Shown here: piece after piece, positions 58,501 to 64,000 of the stretch | Layout of the letters: each line of letters opens with the position of its first letter | Numbering within the stretch: position 1 is the first letter of the stretch | Assembly: GCA_000226015.1 (NCBI GenBank) | Contig: JH157001.1 | Coordinates: forward strand, 57,475-121,474 | Length of the DNA: 64,000 nt | From: Mnemiopsis leidyi | Taxonomy: Eukaryota; Ctenophora; Tentaculata; Lobata; Bolinopsidae | Direction of reading: 5' to 3' | Position numbers and translations under genes: made by a program | The notes under the pieces: generated by a model | What the model saw: only the letters and a program-made list of their open reading frames with translations | Told to the model about the DNA's origin: nothing | The model's database searches: none

Positions 58501-61500
58501 CCAGCAAGCTCCTACCCTTACACACATACCCCCCTAAATCAACATCAAGTCTCAGCGCTGTGACAATGTAGGTCAGAGTCAAAGTGTGCTCCTCACCAGA
58601 CTCCTCCAGCTGTGTTGTAACTTCCAGCTCCACCCCGTTCTTATTCCAGGAGGCTGCTAGAACCGGTAGTCCCCTGACAGTGCATAGGAGAGAGTATCTC
58701 TCTCCCTCCCTAACAGGACCTGAGGGTCTTACCTCCGTGATAACACTCGGTTCTTGGGGTTTACACAGCGAGATGGAATGGATGTTTAAAATTGTAAATA
58801 CGTCATTGGAAATTTCGATACGATCTGTATAGAGGAGACGTGGGATGTCCGGTTGTAAGTTAAACACCTCCAGAGCGGGGTTCTCTTGACTCGTTACTTT
58901 GCAGGAGGCACTACTTTCATCACATTTCATCTGAAGGAGCAGTGAACCGGTGCTGGGGTTAAGCAAGTTGTCCATGGAGAAAGCTTTCACAGAGATATCC
59001 CTCGGTGGCATTACAGTGAACTTGCCTTTCGGACTAAAAGAGGTCATTGCAACATATTCTGTCCCATTTTTGAGGAACAAGAAGTATTGTTTGCCTTTGC
59101 CTTCAATTATTTTCGCCCGAGCCGTCATGATGTCTTTGAGAGAATATCCATCCGGAAAAGCAATCGGTCGGTCTGGTTCCCATCCATTAAACAGTAGGTC
59201 TCTGCAAACTTGGCTGGATACAGTGGACACAAACCAACAGAATACGACTAGAAAAACTGGTAAACTTTTCATTGTGGTAAAAATGAGAAATACTAATAGT
59301 GATAATCTACTCATGGTTTACCACTTCTGCATCAACAGTTCTCAAATTACAAGTAGACGGTTAGATAATATAGACGTGATACCATGATTTAAAGTACCGT
59401 CTGAAGTTTTCTTCGGATGAACTTAGATTAATCAGATAATCGGCATGCTAGGATGTTACGTGTAACAATAAAAACGTCTCAAATATAAAAATACTCGAGC
59501 TAAACTACTAATGTAACAATGTCAGTGGATTGAGCAACCCAACGAAGATACTAAACCATCCAGCCGACTCTGCGCTGCTATATAAAATCTCTACATCCAC
59601 TTTCACAGGAAAACAAGAAGAGGCGGGAACAGGAAGAGCGACTTGCCAAAAGAAAAGCGGAGATGGCTAAGAGGGAGACGTTACCGCGAGCTAAAAAGAA
59701 GGGGGGACAACCCCCTCCTGAGGAGGAGTGTGTCATTGACAACTTGCTCTCCGAGATAAGGTTCGTTGTTGCTATAGCAACGCTGGTATCATAGTATCAT
59801 GGCATGGAGATTGCTTTTTTATGCTTTTTTGTATTAAGCATTTTAGAAATTTGTTGTCAGGCTGAAATTGACGATTTGATACAAAATGCTGAGTCTGTGC
59901 TTAGATAAGTCCATTACTTCATATGAAGTACTCTTTATTGTTATTGGACGAATACGGCTATTAGTAAAATATTCCTCTTATCAATTGTATTTTAGGAATT
60001 TTTATATGTAGCAATATCATGTGACGGAGAATAAACATTTCAACTTCCGTACTTACATCTTGATGGTGAAGCTCTCATAGTCACCAAATACCGAACACAG
60101 TTTATCTGCCGGTCTTCATATTCTATAATAAAGACTAGTCATATTCTATAACAAAGACGAGTCAAATCAATACGATTTCAGTTCCAGTTCTCAGTCAAAC
60201 TCTAAGAGTAAATAACTATAACTCAAGAATCTGAGTAGAAAGCCAGGATACCTGGACACTTCGTGTGTTGCCAGAAAATTGCTAAGTAAATCGCACAATT
60301 CCCTCCATCACTTTTGTGATAGACTGCTAGATCAATAGCATTTACAAAGATTTAACGATTATTTTCAATCTAAGCTACATTTGATATACTCCAAGTATTC
60401 CAACTTCTTAGTTGATTTGTCGAATTTCTATCGATAAAAACTACTTCAATTCTCTCTCGATAAACCTTTTATTTTGATCAATCCAGTTTATTTAATGATA
60501 AATCTGAGATATCAATGGCATTAAAGGCAGTAAGTTAAAGATTTTTTCAAGAAGTAATTTTCTGCTCAGTTTTTGCCATTCTACGTGTGCCGTGTAATAA
60601 ATACGGCCCGCTTTTCTATTTATTTTTTCTATATGATATCAAAATCTGGTGATTCAGTGAATAATTCAAGCAGTAAGTCAACTATCCTACAGTTTGAAAG
60701 ATTGTGACATGAACTATAAGTAACAAGTGTGTCTGGCTGCCAGGCCCTTATACTTTATCCGTAGATAACGTCATGTGAACATCTATCTAGATTTACAGTA
60801 ATTAAGATATCCTTAGTAGATGATCCATGAACGAAACAGCTAATATGGAAGTTTCATCTCATCCTATCACAGCGAAAACCCTGATAAATACTTAAATAAA
60901 TCTCGTTCTTCAGGGGTGGACTGAAACTCCGCAAGACGAAAAGTGTCGGCCCGGCCGACTCCAAAGCTTTGACCCGGAATTTGAGCATCAAGAAAAACAA
61001 TCAGGAGTCAGCTGAAAAGTGGAGAAAAACTAAGATTGCCATGGTAAGTCTTCATTACGGTTGTTATCGTGAGTGCAGCATAGTATAGTTAACTCAGACA
61101 CCAGACAGCCTTTCCATTCGTTTCAAATGATTGGTTCTGAGATTAGATTTCATTACAGCCCTAAGCCAAATAAATCACATTTTAATTTCCTGAAAATTTA
61201 GTCATTTGTGACTCTCAAACTGGTATTAATTACAATTTGTTTTAAAGAGTGCTGGATCAGCCATAAGGAGATCATCCGTTAAACGCCCGGTAAAATAAGT
61301 CTTGAGTTGTATTTGAATAAGTTGTAGGAATTGAAAACTTGACAGAAATTCGCCTCGAAAAGAAACCTGCATGAACTTAAAAAACGTGCATGTTAAGCTA
61401 AACTTTATGTTGTTATCGGGCCCGTAAGAAAGCTCAGAGAAGAAAAAGTATTCCATGGAGACCAAGAGGGAGGAATGATCAAAATGCATGTTTTGTTATT

Positions 61501-62972
61501 CATTTTAAAATATAATCCTCGTTAGGCACTACTAAATCTCAGGCGACGGGTATGTTAGTATTCTCTTAAAGCTGCTCTCTAATCAACCAAGATAAAACGG
61601 GAATATCCAACATCGTCGTTGACAAAAGGGACGGTCTTTACTGTTTTTGATCTGTTCGTCCGTTGTTGGCTCGATGTTGGATTCTCGCCTATCTTGTTTT
61701 TAGTCGCTCCTGCTGAAATTGATCTAATTATTTCAAAATTTTCGCTTGGTATTTATTCAAGCTCTGCGGGCTGATTTGTTCTTTAAAGCCACTTGTACTT
61801 GTGGTGAAACTGTTGCAAGTTTCTCGGCTGCTGTAAGTGTGTTTCCAGAATACAGATGGTTTTTAACTAATCATTACTTATCCTGTATCTGTAATTTAAA
61901 CAAACTACAGCGAAGCAAATTTAACGTTTAACCGAAATCTTTGGCAAAATATAATTGGTTATCGGTATTCGGTATTGATTACAATAATAGAAAAAACTAT
62001 CGAAACCAATGACTTGACGACCTCCAGTTCCAATCTTTGACAAATTTAAGGTCAATAACAGAATATACAGGTATGAAAAAACGGATGTAGTCTAGTGTAC
62101 CTTTTACGCTTGTTGGCGTATTCATGTACTATCACGCTTGGGCTCATGTTCTTGCACAAAACACAAAGTGACAAAAAACAAATAGCAAAATGCGATTTTC
62201 CCGGACACCAAACCTAAATATTAGTTAGCAGTTCATTTACCAGCCGTAACTGTACCCTTCAATATTTCAGATTTCTGCCCAGCGTATCAGGTACTTGAGA
62301 TGTCACATGCTTGTTTCGTTTATCGAGATTGCATGGAACTATATCATAAGTTTTATCAAATCGGTTGTCTCCTGGTATTGGTTATGAGCTTAGTAATACA
62401 CTGAGCCAAGAATTGTGCTATGTTCGAGGAAAAAAATGATTCATTTGTAAAGGCTTAGAACAGACTCAAATAAGAATGGCATGCCTAAATCATTAGAATT
62501 ATAATACTGAACTTTTCACGATAATTTATTATCATGGTGATGTCCAATGTAATTATAAAGTTATGCCACTATATCAATGAGCTATAACTACAAATACTGG
62601 ATGCGGAACGAAATTTTGTTGTTTCAAAGAAAATGCAGGCCATATATAAAATACTCATTCCGAGTAATTCTACACTCCCATTGTTTAGATTTGTGCTTGT
62701 CTGATTTTACTTGAAACTTTGTTATTCGTACTACTGGCGTGATTAACAACAAGCGTGAATTAATTCTAAATACTAATATTTACCTAAGTTTAGTAGAGGT
62801 AGGTCGCATGGCTGAGAGGAATGGTAGAACTGATAATTAAACGCTGTCACTCAGGCTGAAAAATGGAATTTGCTTTCTAACAATTTGAACTTTTCAGCCA
62901 GACGACAGTGCAGTGAATGGTTCTGTGGATTCCGTTAAGCTTTCCCAAATAAATATCGATGTGAAAACGTGA
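46440..62972 (+). CDS. INF2: INF2-class formin, shared core (gene-level, 17 exons)
   Basis: Formins nucleate and processively elongate unbranched actin filaments as FH2 dimers. INF2 also severs and depolymerises filaments through its C-terminal WH2/DAD, and in animals acts at ER-mitochondria contacts. The joined exons give about 1,107 residues plus an unknown number lost in the 53065 gap: armadillo-type DID (core residues 1 to about 400), FH1 (about 410-610), FH2 (about 620-1000, with LVAWEKIKV, GNFINTGGYAG and GFKLSLLTKI), a basic helical linker, and WH2/DAD (CVIDNLLSEIR/GGLKLRKTK). A DID without an obvious Rho-binding segment, and a WH2-type DAD, place it with INF2 and not with mDia, DAAM or FHOD. 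All junction phases agree. N-termini come from alternative first exons. The C-terminus (DVKT) has no CaaX box. A 3.3-kb antisense receptor gene lies in the intron 55422-59608. Confidence 0.92.
47343..47469 (+). CDS. INF2: formin core exon 2 (DID)
   Basis: Starts after TTTTGTGTTCAG, completing a split Thr codon, and encodes CKTYVAAKTRFKSVDKLWLF then FLELDGLSVIFDTLNTLAKQK. The F-L-x-x-x-G-L-x-x-(I/L) pattern is the armadillo-helix signature of formin DIDs. Donor AAG|GTAAAG, phase 0. Confidence 0.9.
47596..47722 (+). CDS. INF2: formin core exon 3 (DID)
   Basis: After CAAACTTTCAG it encodes NFRIADAMVQLECISLVKTV and continues with the N-S-x-x-G-(L/I)-E-(F/Y) signature (LNSKTGLEFFLE) typical of diaphanous-type DIDs. 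It ends after one base of an Ala codon at a non-canonical-looking but phase-correct donor G|GTTGGT. Confidence 0.88.
47723..48811. other. intron with CCAAT/E-box cluster
   Basis: No exon is assigned. It contains GATTGG (48097), CACGTG (48114) and GATTGG (48138), and a 66-codon open stretch (48099-48299) that is not needed for the formin frame. An internal promoter is possible. Confidence 0.4.
48812..48927 (+). CDS. INF2: formin core exon 4 (DID)
   Basis: Encodes ALTTKNVMVKKQIFELLSAL then CYNSQRGYDMALEALQIAK. The V-x-K-Q-(I/V)-F-E-L-L-(S/A)-A-L-C run is nearly diagnostic of the INF2/diaphanous DID and is the strongest single match in the N-terminal half. The first Ala codon is completed from exon 3. 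Donor AAG|GTAATA, phase 0. Confidence 0.93.
49103..49262 (+). CDS. INF2: formin core exon 5 (DID)
   Basis: Starts after CTCCGACTCCAG and encodes NQKGLKNRYNLLVGELKSSE, then a helical segment ending NSIRNQLA. R-(Y/F)-x-x-(L/I)-V-x-E-L and (F/V)-INT-(I/V)-L fit the penultimate DID repeat. It ends phase 1 at T|GTAAGT, where a 25-bp minisatellite repeats the donor. Confidence 0.88.
49263..49345. repeat. 25-bp minisatellite that multiplies a splice donor
   Basis: GTAAGTGTTGTTAGTTTTGT(TGCAT) repeats at 49263, 49288 and 49313, with a degraded fourth unit near 49338. Each intact unit begins with a full GTAAGT donor preceded by AT. Only the first keeps the formin frame into the exon at 50199. Confidence 0.85.
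50199..50224 (+). CDS. INF2: formin core exon 6 (26-bp microexon)
   Basis: Completes a Tyr codon and adds SDGEDVAN between GTGCTCTGCAG and AAC|GTGAGT. It converts phase 1 to phase 0, exactly as needed to join exon 5 to exon 7. Skipping it would shift the frame. Confidence 0.7.
50225..52123. other. intron carrying a MITE
   Basis: 1.9-kb intron. Apart from the complete MITE at 50970-51236 no feature is seen. Confidence 0.6.
50970..51236. mobile_element. complete 267-bp MITE with TIRs and 6-bp TSD
   Basis: The ends GGGGAATAAAACCGGC and GCCGGTTTTATTCCCC are exact inverted repeats and pairing continues inward with mismatches. Both sides carry the direct repeat AAATGC (50964-50969 and 51237-51242). 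Inner arms pair too: CCGCCAGAACGTTCCTTTCGGC against GCCGAAAGGAACGTTCTGGTGG, so the whole element can fold into a long hairpin. It is GC-rich, has no transposase, and is related to the element at 7534. The superfamily is not assigned. Confidence 0.88.
52124..52288 (+). CDS. INF2: formin core exon 7 (end of DID, acidic linker)
   Basis: Begins after AGCTATACAG with LPELVEQLRCKETDDDLLIQLD and ends FLFSQIFSK, phase 0/0. D-x-D-L-L-x-Q-L matches the end of INF2's DID. The alternative acceptor eight bases upstream would break the frame. Confidence 0.87.
52434..53702 (+). CDS. INF2: formin core exon 8 (FH1 and start of FH2, contains a gap)
   Basis: After CATATTTTCAG it opens with MCHLPECENLITTLQNLLVI, a last helical repeat, then a polar linker with a TQT-like SVQTEV and a CHKC pair. 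From about 52800 to 53400 comes FH1, built mainly of APPAPP, PVPGAP and APRAP units with only two PPPPP runs near its end. FH1 binds profilin-actin and SH3/WW domains. FH2 begins at KKMRLVAWEKIKV (53437) and runs to KSLGINLITKNLR. A 10-N gap (53065-53074) changes the frame, and the missing length must be a multiple of three. Ends phase 2 at AT|GTAAGT. Confidence 0.9.
53065..53074. other. assembly gap inside FH1 repeats
   Basis: Ten Ns interrupt the proline-coding repeat. Frames before and after differ by the placeholder, so this is a collapsed repeat and not a biological frameshift. Confidence 0.95.
53823..54011 (+). CDS. INF2: formin core exon 9 (FH2)
   Basis: Encodes PFPDIAVAIEGCDTTKLNND and then LLKILPDKEDIKAM, ending in YHTLLKVP. 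I-x-x-(G/C)-D-(T/x)-x-x-L-x-x-(D/E)-x-(V/L)-x-x-L-(L/x)-x-(I/L)-L-P and the later (F/Y)-L-(K/x)-VP are conserved FH2 features. Phases 2-in and 2-out agree with its neighbours. Confidence 0.93.
54158..54258 (+). CDS. INF2: formin core exon 10 (FH2)
   Basis: Encodes YALRLDCMKFSYEFKPQTD and then the helix LGKRITNCLKAGN. R-(L/I)-x-(C/x)-M-x-(F/L)-x-x-(E/x)-F is the standard FH2 helix after the VP-(x)-(Y/x)-x-x-R motif. Donor G|GTAAGG. Confidence 0.92.
54405..54500 (+). CDS. INF2: formin core exon 11 (FH2, GNFINTG motif)
   Basis: Encodes ILESTEVKELLHIMLVVGNF and INTGGYAGNAA. The GN(F/Y)(I/L/M)N signature is the best-known FH2 hallmark. Ends in phase 1. Confidence 0.95.
54650..54803 (+). CDS. INF2: formin core exon 12 (FH2)
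   Basis: Completes Gly and continues FKLSLLTKIHEIKSNKPRMT then MMHVLVESIEKNKPELL. GFK(I/L)SxLxK(L/I)xxxK(S/A) with M-T-(L/M)-(L/M)-H is FH2 actin-contact sequence. Donor AA|GTGGGT. Confidence 0.94.
54956..55076 (+). CDS. INF2: formin core exon 13 (FH2 helical post region)
   Basis: Encodes IDNAENEKELRELKKVLDDI and KGRMKKLDKATIERFSGVMK, a long charged helix as in FH2 coiled-coil/post segments. Donor AAG|GTTTCA, phase 0. Confidence 0.88.
55257..55421 (+). CDS. INF2: formin core exon 14 (end of FH2)
   Basis: Encodes EADDFCETAKKGIDEINGLE, then KYIKFFVLDKKTYSLQECFR and FSIFCSKFEAAIG. This corresponds to the final FH2 helices before the basic tail (x-F-F-x-x-(D/L)-x-x-F-(R/x)-x-F-x-x-x-F). Phase 0/0. 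Confidence 0.92.
55422..56017. other. intron start and 3' flank of the antisense receptor gene
   Basis: AT-rich, no exon seen. On the minus strand it is the 3' flank of the receptor. TTTAAT at 55808-55813 reads ATTAAA on that strand, about 205 bases after the stop, a plausible poly(A) signal. Confidence 0.45.
56018..59314 (-). CDS. intronless single-pass receptor with duplicated Ig modules and tyrosine-motif tail
   Basis: 1098 aa. Either Met1 or Met15 gives a signal peptide (MKSLPVFLVVFCWFVSTVSS). Module A is residues about 36-184 (Cys-bounded, unknown fold, VCRDLLF...SISLC), then Ig-like 1 (185-288, LLCTVRG...W...GGYVCKG). An acidic Ser/Glu/Asn linker runs 289-408. Module B is 409-545 (DVCKFLG...DYISIC), then Ig-like 2 (546-648, LLCTLTG...W...GKYKCHG). 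A Cys-rich membrane-proximal region runs 649-766. A 12-aa repeat EDEGGTEEDENE occupies about 767-815. TM is about 852-878, ending in KRRKK. The 220-aa tail has about ten Tyr motifs (PVYATV, MYSNL, PVYNNA, PLYNDI, PVYDDI, PVYAKV, AYADL, PTYATI). Such tails recruit SH2 proteins after phosphorylation, suggesting recognition, adhesion or immune-type signalling. The ligand is unknown and no named family is recognised. It lies wholly within a formin intron on the opposite strand. Being intronless, it may be a retrocopy. Confidence 0.88.
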   Translation of the reverse strand: MSRLSLLVFLIFTTMKSLPVFLVVFCWFVSTVSSQVCRDLLFNGWEPDRPIAFPDGYSLKDIMTARAKIIEGKGKQYFLFLKNGTEYVAMTSFSPKGKFTVMPPRDISVKAFSMDNLLNPSTGSLLLQMKCDESSASCKVTSQENPALEVFNLQPDIPRLLYTDRIEISNDVFTILNIHSISLCKPQEPSVITEVRPSGPVREGERYSLLCTVRGLPVLAASWNKNGVELEVTTQLEESGEEHTLTLTYIVTALRLDVDLGGYVCKGRSLLVSEEGASSEVSLVMSRQDEEGDDEETEEPDKITTFSNAFTIDSNTVGLEIETSEPRTAGSEEDRSEASESEGKQSNNEESGNSEIERDDSNEKESTEDESNENESEGRKTEGNDDEASDESELNNDDDGIDSSHSINDVCKFLGQNITSREIMRFPDNYGISDAVTIKGHFTKATGWMFYLLDDSDGHDWRFYRWSDGTTLATYYPRSRVRLFDQNSDTNLKIQIFHEQPTGSLNIITPYAAEAIDQYEQTKLQINSVEVFVPGETQYDYISICRRKDPEITVAVTPHNYTLGDTVTLLCTLTGPPFLSGSWTKEGVVESSQDTLDETKAEQTLELELVLSNLYLLDLGKYKCHGRGSLMTPNVTLEKGVDITYHKPITMDKPASNTYNLLPVTFTWVVEGYPLRNVKMMCSDVDARKSYPAYKFPDTAPYQFDVTLDENWDRERFNCTLSNNTDILEVFQFSKCGNGSQILNGTCLPCPAGRTSSVVTNYTCIGEEGREDEGGTEEDENKEDEGGTEEDENEEDEGGTEEDENEEDEGGTEENDKMEEEPVDGEQEESGVRQESGGDIDEQVGTSNGTSLTTIIGSCVGAGLLIMITVIVVLVLLVKRRKKEREEREINRRKSESQVRNRTISAPILHYHIAGEVSEVTISTNIRMRSNSLEWHDDTDTEGGSSCNAEPVYATVSKPVKPGQGEEKMEDMYSNLDRGPRRPSELSDKEPVYNNAELEQNDAEPLYNDIDPVYDDIESAYNEGEPVYAKVSKPSVDQEEEEGEEEEAYADLEYLGKVRSATGSIVKREEESAGPTYATITEFHKVEETEEQFDFTDV
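56866..57008 (-). repeat. 36-bp repeat coding a 12-aa acidic unit
   Basis: Nearly four copies of a 36-bp unit coding EDEGGTEEDEN(E/K) lie in the receptor's membrane-proximal stalk. Near-identity at the DNA level indicates recent expansion. Confidence 0.85.
59315..59608. other. 5' flank of the antisense receptor, within the formin intron
   Basis: About 290 bp between the receptor's start codon and the next formin exon. No clear TATA box for the minus strand was found. TATATAAAAT at 59579-59588 lies in + orientation, close to the formin exon. Confidence 0.4.
59609..59760 (+). CDS. INF2: formin core exon 15 (basic linker, first half of WH2/DAD)
   Basis: Starts after CCACTTTCACAG with ENKKRREQEERLAKRKAEMA, the Lys/Arg/Glu helix that follows FH2 in formins, then PPPEEECVIDNLLSEIR. 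C-V-I-D-x-L-L-x-x-I-R is the INF2 WH2/DAD hydrophobic helix, which binds actin monomers and the DID. Phase 0 in, two bases left over. Confidence 0.94.
59761..60913. other. intron, no feature seen
   Basis: AT-rich DNA with no exon or notable repeat beyond short A/T-rich direct words near 60125-60150. Confidence 0.5.
60914..61043 (+). CDS. INF2: formin core exon 16 (second half of WH2/DAD)
   Basis: Completes Arg and encodes GGLKLRKTKSVGPADSKALT, then a basic run to KWRKTKIAM. G-x-x-L-(R/K)-K-(T/V) is the LKKT-like end of a WH2 motif. The DAD is thus split across an intron between its helix and its LRKT half. Donor ATG|GTAAGT, phase 0. Reading through the donor would add 15 codons and a stop, a possible alternative tail. 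Confidence 0.93.
61044..62897. other. last formin intron
   Basis: No exon seen. It contains an imperfect hairpin of about 110 nt (61588-61696). Confidence 0.5.
61588..61696. repeat. imperfect 109-nt hairpin
   Basis: CAAGATAAAACGGGAATATCCAACATCG-like and CGATGTTGGATTCTCGCCTATCTTG-like arms are reverse complements with a few mismatches and a small bulge. The size suits a foldback element or, less likely, a small-RNA precursor. Confidence 0.5.
62898..62972 (+). CDS. INF2: formin core exon 17 (C-terminus)
   Basis: After TGAACTTTTCAG it encodes PDDSAVNGSVDSVKLSQINI and ends DVKT with TGA at 62970-62972. The phase is correct. There is no CaaX box, so the prenylated C-terminus known for one vertebrate INF2 isoform is absent from this transcript. 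Confidence 0.7.
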   Translation, partial: PDDSAVNGSVDSVKLSQINIDVKT

Positions 62973-63065
62973 CACTTGACCGATCAAATTTGTGTAATTT
63001 ATTATGTTGAGTTTTATTTCAGTACGAGAAATTTTTATTTGAAATTTAAATTCTGAATTTGAGGC

Positions 63066-63071
63066 ATTAAA
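63066..63071 (+). terminator. possible formin poly(A) signal ATTAAA
   Basis: ATTAAA occurs 94 bp after the stop. A canonical AATAAA follows at 63383-63388 and could give a longer 3' UTR. Confidence 0.4.
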
Positions 63072-63382
63072 GCATATCAGTATGGTTTTGAAAACGGACA
63101 AAATGTCATAAATTGTTTAAAAGTAAAATGTCATAAAAGTTGTTTTTATACGAGAAAAATACGATCAGTTTGACCGTACTTTTGTCTACCGTTTGCCAGT
63201 TTTCAAATGCGATTCGATATTATCATTATGTTTTCGATCGAAGATGAATCGCCTAATGCTAAAACATAAGTGAAATCGAATGAGCGATTGCTCATTGATA
63301 TTTTAATTTTAGAGTTATTACAACCATACCTGAACAAGATATTGATGAATATTGTCATAGGACATAGTAAATCTTTTATTTG

Positions 63383-63388
63383 AATAAA
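63383..63388 (+). terminator. possible distal formin poly(A) signal AATAAA
   Basis: Canonical hexamer about 410 bp after the formin stop, in an AT-rich context, with a TTTTGGGGTTG G/T-rich stretch just downstream, as expected of a cleavage site. Confidence 0.5.
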
Positions 63389-64000
63389 CTTTTGGGGTTG
63401 AATTATAATCGTAGAGCAAACGATAGCATTTTACGGGTTTCACTGAAAGCATTTGTTGACGGCTTACTTGTCCCCTAACCAGCATCAATGTCAATTGTAT
63501 TACCTCACTTTCTACATGTGTTGGTACTCATTCCTATACCATAGGCATAACGTAAACGATACGTAAATCGGACACGCAGAGGGTACAAGAATATACTAAT
63601 ATTTGAGCTGAAAACGCTAACAGACAAAATGTTCATCCTCTGTTATACTTATAAAGCAACGGAATAAATAGGAAATATTTTGATGTCATATTTTTGGTAT
63701 CATATACAACAGCACAGTTACTTGCTGCTTTAAATCGTTAAGTTTAAAGCGTATTTTAATGAGCAACATTTTTGTAAATATAAAATTGTGGTATATGTTG
63801 AATGAAATTCGATAACGTTTTAATTAAATTTCCAGTTTAGCCGGTGTACTCCATTTTGTGGCGTGAAAAAATTTTTTTGAAAAGGGTCACAACGTGAGAC
63901 AAAGATTTACTGAATGACTCGTCAATTGCTCTAACAGTCTAACTTGTACTTGTAGGTCAACGGGCGATGCGCGTCTAGAATTTCTTCGAAATGTCGCCAG
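63389..64000. other. downstream flank, no feature seen
   Basis: AT-rich with no open frame or repeat of note up to the window end. Confidence 0.5.

Noticed and set aside
58044-58571. Ser-rich 175-codon + strand frame
   Set aside because: Antisense shadow of the receptor's acidic Ser/Glu/Asn linker, whose composition leaves other frames open.
1-64000. CRISPR arrays, rRNA, tRNA or prokaryotic operons
   Set aside because: No direct-repeat/spacer array, no cloverleaf I could identify and no operon-like frames. All supported genes have animal features.

Overview
This window is animal nuclear DNA: AT-rich, with short coding exons bounded by GT/AG splice sites, kilobase introns, scattered foldback elements and two 10-N assembly gaps (17006-17015 and 53065-53074). 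No bacterial operon, tRNA, rRNA or CRISPR array was seen. The one confidently named gene is an INF2-class formin. The species cannot be fixed from sequence alone. The gene content suits a non-vertebrate metazoan, plausibly a heterozygous marine invertebrate.

Region 1 (about 1-20 kb, + strand) is a chain of small exons, nearly all starting and ending in phase 0. They encode a charged, low-complexity protein that I do not recognise. Its last two exons occur twice (15849/16892 and 18599/19673) in a tandem duplication interrupted by an N gap. Copy 2 carries a 1.07 kb hAT-like insertion with an 8-bp target-site duplication. Region 2 (20-24.7 kb) shows no supportable gene.

Region 3 (24.7-63 kb, + strand) is the formin. 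Seventeen shared exons (46440-62972) encode the armadillo DID region, a proline-rich FH1, the FH2 actin-assembly domain, a basic linker and a WH2/DAD-like tail. Upstream lie at least three long alternative first coding exons, each with its own ATG and each ending in phase 0, so all can splice to the same formin core: (a) 24752-26422, a disordered 557-aa segment with a dense array of TQT/IQT motifs typical of dynein light chain LC8 ligands; (b) 41256-42206, a 317-aa acidic segment with a nuclear-localisation-like start and a PP1-docking-like KVKF; (c) 45513-46079, a 189-aa segment that opens with a two-part hydrophobic hairpin, behind a clear TATA box. The locus therefore looks like one actin assembly engine with interchangeable N-terminal targeting modules. 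The membrane hairpin is notable because vertebrate INF2 reaches the ER through a C-terminal CaaX box, which this gene's predicted C-terminus lacks.

Region 4 (56018-59314, - strand) is an intronless 1098-aa single-pass receptor nested antisense inside a formin intron. It has a signal peptide, two copies of a (cysteine module + Ig-like) unit, acidic linkers with a 12-aa repeat, one TM helix and a cytoplasmic tail with about ten tyrosine motifs of SH2-ligand type.

Mobile and structural DNA includes a complete 267-bp MITE (50970-51236) with TIRs and a 6-bp TSD, a degenerate relative at 7534, a palindromic CGCCGGCG cluster at 28537, and several small perfect or near-perfect foldbacks and minisatellites, one of which multiplies a formin splice donor.
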